From: an uncultured Mediterraneibacter sp.
GTDB lineage: Bacteria > Bacillota > Clostridia > Lachnospirales > Lachnospiraceae
Length of the DNA stretch: 24,317 nt
Direction: 5' to 3'
NCBI GenBank assembly: GCA_934418295.1
Contig: CAKRWZ010000024.1
Coordinates: forward strand, 1-24,317
The stretch's first letter is position 1; each line of letters starts with the position of its first letter. Under the pieces are notes generated by a model. It had not been told where the DNA came from, did not search any database, and saw nothing but the letters and a program-made list of their open reading frames with translations. The position numbers were made by a program, and so were the translations under genes. Below are positions 7,870 through 13,560 of the stretch, in pieces.

Positions 7870-9078
7870 ATGAAAAAAAATCTGATTGTAGGACAGTCCG
7901 GTGGACCGACCGCTGTGATCAACAGCAGTTTGTATGGGGTGATCGCAGAAGGTGCCCGTCAGGAAGGTATTGGCGTAGTATATGGAATGATCCATGGGAT
8001 CGAGGGCTTCCTGAAAGAAGAATATATGAATTTGTCGGAGCTGAAAGAAAGCGAAAATCTGCTGCATACCCCGGCAGCTTTTTTGGGATCTTGCAGATAT
8101 AAGCTTCCGGGAGATCTCGAGGATCCGGTGTATCCAAAGATCCTGGAAAAGTTGCAGGCACTGGATATCGGTTATTTTTGCTACATAGGCGGAAACGATT
8201 CCATGGACACTGTAAGTAAGCTTTCCCGTTATGCTGCGCAAGTAAACAGTGACATCAAATTCATCGGGATTCCGAAGACCATCGACAATGATCTGGTGCT
8301 GACAGACCATACGCCGGGTTACGGAAGTGCAGCAAAATTTGTGGCGCAGACCGTCCGCGAGATCATTCACGATGCCTATGTGTACGATAAAGAGTCTGTT
8401 ACGATCGTAGAGATCATGGGAAGACATGCGGGGTGGCTGACGGCAGCTGCGGCCCTGGCCCGGAAAAATACGGGAAATCCATATTTGATCTACCTTCCGG
8501 AGGTGGATTTTGATGCCGAAAAATTTGTGACGCAGGTGCGGGAAGCGCTAAAAACAGAAAAACGGCTGGTGATCTGTATTTCAGAGGGAATCCACGATGC
8601 AGAAGGAAAGTTTATCTGCGAAGCTGTAGGAAAGGCAAGTAAAGATACTTTTGGACATACTATGCTGACAGGTGCAGGAAAATGTCTGGAAAATCTTTTG
8701 AAAGAGCGTTTGGGAATCAAAGTGCGCTCCGTAGAATTCAGTGTGGTACAGAGAAGCTCCTCGGCACTGATGTCGAAGACCGATCAGCAGGAAGCGGTAC
8801 AGGCAGGGAAATATGCGGTGAGGGCAGCTCTTTCCGGTGAGACCGGCAAGATGGTCGCTTTTCGGCGGATCAGCGATGCTCCTTATAAGATCGAATGTGT
8901 CCTGCAGGATGTCAATAAGATCTGCAATCTGGAAAAAGCAATGCCGGTGGAGTGGATCACGAAAGACGGGTCCGATGTCAGCGAAGAATTTCTTACATAC
9001 GTTCGGCCATTGATCAGAGGAAAAGTGGAAATACCGGAGGATGAATCTGGATTAGCTGATTTTGCAATCCGTAAATAG
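7870..9078 (+). CDS. pfp: Pyrophosphate-dependent 6-phosphofructokinase
   Basis: The enzyme phosphorylates fructose 6-phosphate to fructose 1,6-bisphosphate in glycolysis, here most likely with pyrophosphate rather than ATP. Two positions separate the types: ATP enzymes have GGDGS and PGTIDND, whereas PPi enzymes have Asp and Lys. This protein has Asp110 in GGNDSMDT and Lys136 in PKTIDNDL, both PPi-type. The sugar-phosphate motif MGRHAGWL (183-190) is present and the length of 402 residues fits PPi-PFKs. The start is ATG 7870 after GGAGGG (7861-7866); an upstream in-frame TTG at 7849 is disfavoured. The gene has its own promoter and a strong terminator, so it is monocistronic. The PPi-type reaction is reversible, which could also serve gluconeogenesis. 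Donor specificity is inferred from residues, not shown. Confidence 0.92.
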   Translation: MKKNLIVGQSGGPTAVINSSLYGVIAEGARQEGIGVVYGMIHGIEGFLKEEYMNLSELKESENLLHTPAAFLGSCRYKLPGDLEDPVYPKILEKLQALDIGYFCYIGGNDSMDTVSKLSRYAAQVNSDIKFIGIPKTIDNDLVLTDHTPGYGSAAKFVAQTVREIIHDAYVYDKESVTIVEIMGRHAGWLTAAAALARKNTGNPYLIYLPEVDFDAEKFVTQVREALKTEKRLVICISEGIHDAEGKFICEAVGKASKDTFGHTMLTGAGKCLENLLKERLGIKVRSVEFSVVQRSSSALMSKTDQQEAVQAGKYAVRAALSGETGKMVAFRRISDAPYKIECVLQDVNKICNLEKAMPVEWITKDGSDVSEEFLTYVRPLIRGKVEIPEDESGLADFAIRK

Positions 9079-9120
9079 GCAGCAAAAGATAAAAATAAAA
9101 AGAAAGAAAAGAGAAATTTG

Positions 9121-9148
9121 GGCACTTGCAGAAATGCAGGTGCCTTTT
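9121..9148 (+). terminator. Intrinsic terminator of the phosphofructokinase gene
   Basis: A 10-bp stem GGCACTTGCA / TGCAGGTGCC (one G-T pair) with a GAAA loop is followed by TTTTAT. It separates the phosphofructokinase gene from the SOS-controlled unit. Confidence 0.92.
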
Positions 9149-9214
9149 ATATCGTTATTGTTATTTTGAAATCTTTATACTTGCGTTTCGCAGACAGGTA
9201 TGATACACTGAAAA

Positions 9215-9228
9215 CGAACAGATGTTCG
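9215..9228 (+). promoter_or_regulatory. LexA/DinR SOS box
   Basis: The sequence CGAACAGATGTTCG is an exact match to the Gram-positive LexA operator CGAAC-N4-GTTCG. It is 18 bp before the radical-SAM start codon. Two overlapping promoter readings put the box at the transcription start: TTGCGT (9181-9186) with TACACT (9204-9209) spaced 17, or the -10 TATGAT at 9199-9204. Either way LexA binding would block transcription. I found no second match in the window. Confidence 0.9.
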
Positions 9229-9245
9229 ATTCAAAAGGAGCAAAA

Positions 9246-10667
9246 ATGGAAGTACAGATTTATGAAGCGCAAAACGGACGGCATTTATCGGCGGAACGAG
9301 CAAAAGTAAAAAGAACGGATGCGGAATACAAAATGCCGGTGGAGGAAAAACTGAAGATCTTGACGGATGCTGCAAAATACGATGTGGCATGTACATCCAG
9401 CGGAACGGATCGGAAAGGTGACGGGAGCGGGATCGGAAATTGTGTGTCCAGCGGGATCTGCCATAGCTTTTCTGCAGATGGCAGGTGTATTTCCCTTTTA
9501 AAAATCTTGCTTACGAATGCATGTGTTTTTGACTGTAAATACTGTATCAATCGTTCTTCCAATGATGTGCCGAGGGCGGCCTTCACACCGGAGGAGATCT
9601 GCAATTTAACCATTGAATTTTATCGGAGAAATTATATTGAAGGTTTGTTTTTGAGCTCAGGGGTGCTGAAAAGTCCGGATCATACCATGGAACTGATCTA
9701 CCGGACCTTGTATCTGCTCCGTACCGGCTACCATTTCCAGGGATATATCCATGTAAAGGCGATACCTGGCGCCAGTCAGGAGTTGATCCAAAAGACCGGA
9801 TTTCTGGCGGATCGTATGAGTATCAATCTGGAGCTCCCGACTGCAGACAGCCTGAAAAAATTAGCGCCGCATAAAAATCGAAAGAACATCCTGGCGCCCA
9901 TGCGCATGGTGCAGGAACTGCGGCAGGTCAACAAAAATGAATTAAAGGTGTACAGAAAAGCGGCATCCTTTGTACCGGCCGGCCAGAGTACCCAGATGAT
10001 CATCGGAGCGACCCAAGAATCCGATTACCAGATCCTAAAGGTGGCAGAAGCTCTTTACCAGAAATTTGACCTGAAAAGAGTGTTTTACTCTGCGTTTGTG
10101 AATGTGAACCAGGGAATGTCTTATCGGGGAAAAGAGGAGGGGCTTTTGCCGGTACAGGGGTCGGAGGGACCGCCGCTTCTCAGGGAGCACCGGCTTTATC
10201 AGGCAGATTGGCTGCTGCGTTATTATCATTTTGAAGCAAAAGAGATCCTGACGGAGGAGTCCCCTAATTTTAATATCTGGCTGGACCCGAAGTGTAATTG
10301 GGCACTGAAGCACCTGGAGTTTTTTCCGGTAGAGGTAAACACGGCTGATTACCAGACTCTTTTGCGTGTGCCGGGGCTGGGATGGAAATCCGCCCAGAGG
10401 ATCGTGCGCGCCAGAAGGTTTGGAAATCTGACCTTTACAGATCTCAAAAAAATGGGTGTGGTTTTGAAACGGGCGGTCTATTTCCTGACTTGCGGAGGAC
10501 GGACCATGTACCCTATAAAGATAGAAGAAGATTATATTTTGCGGAACCTGCTGCACACGGAGGAACGTGTTCCGAGAGAGGTAAAGAATCTGTCATATCA
10601 GCAGCTTTCCCTGTTTGATGATGTGAGATTCCGACAAGAAAATGCCTGTGAGGTGATAAGCGGATGA
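9246..10667 (+). CDS. Putative DNA modification/repair radical SAM protein (TIGR03916-type)
   Basis: This 473-residue radical-SAM protein is of the family annotated as putative DNA repair/modification; its substrate is not known. The 4Fe-4S/SAM motif CVFDCKYC supplies Cys93, Cys97 and Cys100 (CxxxCxxC), followed by INRSSND. The C-terminal third carries a helix-hairpin-helix near residues 365-395 (LLRVPGLGWKSAQRIV), a fold that grips the DNA backbone. A QLSLFDDV peptide close to the C-terminus resembles a sliding-clamp-binding motif, similar to that in PolC above (inference). I chose ATG 9246, which has AAAAGGAG at 9233-9240; the in-frame ATG at 9222 lies inside the SOS box. The stop overlaps the start of the next gene by 4 nt (ATGA), so the two are translationally coupled. 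A perfect LexA box ties it to DNA damage. Confidence 0.88.
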   Translation: MEVQIYEAQNGRHLSAERAKVKRTDAEYKMPVEEKLKILTDAAKYDVACTSSGTDRKGDGSGIGNCVSSGICHSFSADGRCISLLKILLTNACVFDCKYCINRSSNDVPRAAFTPEEICNLTIEFYRRNYIEGLFLSSGVLKSPDHTMELIYRTLYLLRTGYHFQGYIHVKAIPGASQELIQKTGFLADRMSINLELPTADSLKKLAPHKNRKNILAPMRMVQELRQVNKNELKVYRKAASFVPAGQSTQMIIGATQESDYQILKVAEALYQKFDLKRVFYSAFVNVNQGMSYRGKEEGLLPVQGSEGPPLLREHRLYQADWLLRYYHFEAKEILTEESPNFNIWLDPKCNWALKHLEFFPVEVNTADYQTLLRVPGLGWKSAQRIVRARRFGNLTFTDLKKMGVVLKRAVYFLTCGGRTMYPIKIEEDYILRNLLHTEERVPREVKNLSYQQLSLFDDVRFRQENACEVISG

Positions 10668-11443
10668 AACGGATGTATATCGGAGAGGGGACGATGACCG
10701 GCATCTTTTCTGCGATTTATGATGCCTGGCTTTTTGACAGAAAAGAAGGAGAGACAGGCGTATGTATCCGGGGAGAATACGAGACAGAGCTTTTTTGTGA
10801 GTACTGTGTGTCGTCAGAATCTCTGAAAAAGGCGGAAGCAGTGCGCAGGCTGATCCGGAAGCATATGGGGGATCCGGTGTATCAGCATTTTTGTCAGGTG
10901 CTTTTGTCTGTGGATCCGAAACGGGCAGATCTGGTGTTTCGGGTGATGCAGACGGCAAGAACATTAAAAAAACCTTACCTGGTTTTGGAGTATCTGGGGC
11001 ATCCGGCGGTGAAAAGAGTGTTTGACCTGAGTCGGCGTGTGGGAAATGAAAAACACTTTTTTATTGAGATCCTGCGGTTTCAGGAGCTGAAAAACGGGGT
11101 GTTGTATGCAGAAATCGAGCCGGAGAATCGGATCACAGAAAGCATTGCGGACCATTTTGCAGACCGTTTTCCTCTGGAAAACTGGGTTATCCATGATAAG
11201 ACCTATAAAATCTTTGTGTTGCACGAATGTGGGAAGCGCTGGAAAGTGCTGAAAGGAGATGTAGATCTTGAAAAAACGGATCTGTTGTCCGGAGCTGAAG
11301 AAAGATATAGCGGTCTCTTTGCGCAATTTTATGAGACAATTTCCATAAAAGAAAGAAAAAATCTTAAACTTCAAAGGACAAACCTGCCGTTGAAGTACAG
11401 AAAAAATATGACGGAATTTTGTGGAAAAAAACAGAAGAATTAG
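10664..11443 (+). CDS. Probable DNA metabolism protein, DUF4130 / TIGR03915 family
   Basis: This 259-residue protein is the standard partner of the radical-SAM protein upstream; in other bacteria the same domain is found fused to a uracil-DNA-glycosylase-like domain (TIGR03914), which is not present here. The family tail is easy to see: an aromatic stretch QFYETISIKERKN followed by LKLQRTNLPLKYRKNMTEF, the usual RxNxxLQxxxxPxxY pattern near residues 222-252. The N-terminus begins YIGEGTMTGIFSAIYDAW, also typical. No signal peptide or membrane segment is seen. Start ATG 10664 has GAGGTG about 8 nt upstream and overlaps the previous stop by 4 nt. The biochemical activity is unknown; a role in recognising or processing a damaged base is inference from the SOS box and the fusion partner. 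Confidence 0.88.
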   Translation: MKRMYIGEGTMTGIFSAIYDAWLFDRKEGETGVCIRGEYETELFCEYCVSSESLKKAEAVRRLIRKHMGDPVYQHFCQVLLSVDPKRADLVFRVMQTARTLKKPYLVLEYLGHPAVKRVFDLSRRVGNEKHFFIEILRFQELKNGVLYAEIEPENRITESIADHFADRFPLENWVIHDKTYKIFVLHECGKRWKVLKGDVDLEKTDLLSGAEERYSGLFAQFYETISIKERKNLKLQRTNLPLKYRKNMTEFCGKKQKN

Positions 11444-11472
11444 TTGTACACAAAAGAAAAAAGTGCTAAAAT
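11444..11472 (+). promoter_or_regulatory. Promoter of the dha operon
   Basis: The -35 TTGTAC (11444-11449) and -10 TAAAAT (11467-11472) are spaced exactly 17 bp. The promoter begins directly after the DUF4130 stop codon, and no terminator is seen before it, so some read-through from the SOS unit is possible. Confidence 0.7.
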
Positions 11473-11507
11473 ATTAACAAATAAAAATCTTTCAAGGAGG
11501 TTGCACG

Positions 11508-12494
11508 ATGAAAAAATTTATTAATGACGTATCTAAAGTAGAGGACGAAATGATTATGGGTCTGGTAAAGGCTTGTCCGAGTCTGAAAAAACTGGACTGC
11601 GGAAACGTAGTAGTACGTGCTGACAAGAAAGAGGGAAAAGTAGCTTTGATCAGCGGCGGCGGAAGCGGACATGAGCCGGCACACGGCGGATTTGTAGGAG
11701 AAGGTATGCTGGACGCAGCCGTTGCAGGTGCTGTATTTACATCCCCGACACCGGATCAGATCTACGAAGGAATCAAAGCGATCGCAACAGATGCAGGCGT
11801 CCTGATGGTAGTAAAGAACTACACGGGAGACGTTATGAACTTTGAGATGGCTGCTGATATGGCAGAGGCAGAGGGAATTCCTGTAAAATATGTTGTGACA
11901 AACGATGACGTAGCAGTAAAAGACAGCCTCTATACGATCGGAAGAAGAGGTGTTGCAGGTACTTTATTTGTACATAAAATCGCAGGTGCAAAAGCCGAAG
12001 CAGGTGCAAGCCTTGACGAAGTACACGCGGTTGCACAAAAAGTAGTAGACAACGTTCGCACCATGGGTGCAGCCATCAAACCTTGTATCGTACCGGCTGC
12101 AGGAGAGCCTGGATTTACTCTGGCTGAGGATGAGATGGAGATCGGTATCGGTATCCACGGAGAGCCTGGTACACACAGAGAAAAGATCCGTCCGGCAGAT
12201 GAGGTCGTTGACATTCTTCTGGATAAGATCCTTGCAGACATCGACTATACAGGAAGCGAAGTTGCTGTTATGATTAACGGCTCCGGCGGAACTCCTCTTA
12301 TGGAACTTTATATCATCAACAACCATGTAGCAGACGTACTGGCTGAAAAAGGAATCAAAGTATACCGTACACTGGTAGGCAACTATATGACATCTATCGA
12401 AATGGAAGGCTTCTCTATCTCTCTGCTGAAACTGGATGATGAGATGAAAGAACTTCTGGACGCAAAAGCTGACACACCGGCTTGGAAGGAATAA
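11508..12494 (+). CDS. dhaK: Dihydroxyacetone kinase, substrate-binding subunit DhaK
   Basis: DhaK binds dihydroxyacetone covalently through a histidine hemiaminal and receives phosphate from ADP-bound DhaL, making dihydroxyacetone phosphate. The 328 residues match the PTS-dependent type. The covalent histidine is His217 in GIGIHGEPGTH (His218 in E. coli). The N-terminal motif GGGSGHEPAHGGFVG (residues ~50-64) forms the substrate pocket. Downstream, MINGSGGTPLMELYI is typical of the family. Start ATG 11508 has a strong AAGGAGG at 11494-11500. It is the first gene of dhaK-dhaL-dhaM; dhaL begins 41 nt after its stop. No dhaR or dhaQ regulator is visible in the window. Confidence 0.97.
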   Translation: MKKFINDVSKVEDEMIMGLVKACPSLKKLDCGNVVVRADKKEGKVALISGGGSGHEPAHGGFVGEGMLDAAVAGAVFTSPTPDQIYEGIKAIATDAGVLMVVKNYTGDVMNFEMAADMAEAEGIPVKYVVTNDDVAVKDSLYTIGRRGVAGTLFVHKIAGAKAEAGASLDEVHAVAQKVVDNVRTMGAAIKPCIVPAAGEPGFTLAEDEMEIGIGIHGEPGTHREKIRPADEVVDILLDKILADIDYTGSEVAVMINGSGGTPLMELYIINNHVADVLAEKGIKVYRTLVGNYMTSIEMEGFSISLLKLDDEMKELLDAKADTPAWKE

Positions 12495-12535
12495 GAAACG
12501 AAATAAAAGATCGATACAGAGAGAAGGGTAAAATT

Positions 12536-13159
12536 ATGGCAGACAGCAAAAAAGTAATAGAGATTATCCAGGCGATTTCCAAAAAGATCGAGGAAGAAAA
12601 GGATTACCTTACGAAATTGGATCAGCCGATCGGTGACAGTGATCACGGGATCAATATGGCAAGAGGATTCGGAGAGGTAGAGAAAAAGCTTCCGACTCTG
12701 GAAGGAAAAGATATAGGAACGATTTTGAAAACGGTTGGAATGACACTGGTTTCCACAGTGGGCGGAGCATCAGGTCCTTTGTACGGATCTGCTTATCTGA
12801 AAGCCGGAATGGCAGCAGCAGGCAAAGAAGAGTTGTCTATGGACGATTTCATAGGAGTCATGAAAGCTGCGACAGAAGCGGTAGAACAGAGAGGAAAGGC
12901 TGTGCTTGATGAGGCAACCATGCTGGATGCAATGATTCCTTCTCTGAAAGCGATGGAAGAAGCAAATGCAGGCGGTGCAGATGCAAAGGCCGTTTTAGAT
13001 GCCGGCGTGAAAGCAGCCTGGGCAGGTGCTGAACATACAAAAGAACTGATTGCGACAAAGGGACGTGCCAGCTACGTGGGAGAGCGCGGAATCGGACATC
13101 AGGATCCGGGTGCGACCTCTTACAGTTACACTTTGGAAGTAATTCGCGATCAGATTTAA
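12536..13159 (+). CDS. dhaL: Dihydroxyacetone kinase, ADP-binding subunit DhaL
   Basis: DhaL holds a permanently bound ADP that acts as a phosphate relay: DhaM phosphorylates it to ATP, and DhaL hands the gamma-phosphate to DhaK-bound dihydroxyacetone. The 207 residues fit the family. The Mg-binding aspartates Asp29, Asp34 and Asp36 lie in LDQPIGDSDHGINM, one residue offset from E. coli Asp30/35/37. The nucleotide loop GGASGPLYGSAY (near residue 78) and RASYVGERGIGHQDPGA at the C-terminus are standard. Start ATG 12536 has AGAAGGG just upstream; the frame is open from 12482, overlapping dhaK, but those 18 codons are not conserved. dhaM follows 13 nt later. Confidence 0.96.
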   Translation: MADSKKVIEIIQAISKKIEEEKDYLTKLDQPIGDSDHGINMARGFGEVEKKLPTLEGKDIGTILKTVGMTLVSTVGGASGPLYGSAYLKAGMAAAGKEELSMDDFIGVMKAATEAVEQRGKAVLDEATMLDAMIPSLKAMEEANAGGADAKAVLDAGVKAAWAGAEHTKELIATKGRASYVGERGIGHQDPGATSYSYTLEVIRDQI

Positions 13160-13172
13160 GGAGAGGACAGAC

Positions 13173-13553
13173 ATGGTAGGTTTTGTAATTGTTTCACACA
13201 GTAAGAATCTGGCAGAAAGCGTTGTAGAGCTGACGACGATGATGGCACCGACAGCCAGTATTAAAGCTGCAGGCGGTATGGAAGACGGCGGCTTCGGAAC
13301 CAGCTTTGAAAAAATTAAAGATGCCATTGATGAAATCTATACAGAAGAAGGCGTTCTGATCCTGATGGATATGGGAAGTGCTGTCATGACGACAGAGATG
13401 GTTCTTGAGATGATGCCGGAACGCAAAGTGAAAATGGTGGACTGCCCTCTCGTAGAAGGTGCGGTTGCAGGCACAGTCAGTGCAGTAGGCGGAATGAGCT
13501 TTGAAGAGATCGCAGATCAGTTGGCAGAAGCAGGAACAGAACACAAATTCTAA
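13173..13553 (+). CDS. dhaM: PTS-dependent dihydroxyacetone kinase phosphotransferase subunit DhaM, EIIA domain only
   Basis: DhaM carries phosphate from HPr to the ADP bound on DhaL. This copy has only the mannose-type EIIA domain of 126 residues, with phospho-accepting His9 in VGFVIVSHSKNLAE. E. coli DhaM is a longer fusion that also contains HPr-like and EI-like domains. The single-domain form therefore depends on the separate EI and HPr, plausibly those encoded at 5701-7660. The motif LILMDMGSAVMTTE and the C-terminal PLVEGAVAGTVSA are characteristic. Its ribosome site is AAGGAGAGG about 7 nt before ATG. The next gene, a nuclease-helicase, begins only 7 nt after the stop. Confidence 0.95.
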   Translation: MVGFVIVSHSKNLAESVVELTTMMAPTASIKAAGGMEDGGFGTSFEKIKDAIDEIYTEEGVLILMDMGSAVMTTEMVLEMMPERKVKMVDCPLVEGAVAGTVSAVGGMSFEEIADQLAEAGTEHKF

Positions 13554-13560
13554 AACGAGT

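Noticed and set aside
9222..9248. Upstream ATG start for the radical-SAM protein
   Set aside because: It lies inside the LexA box and has no ribosome site, whereas ATG 9246 has AAAAGGAG.
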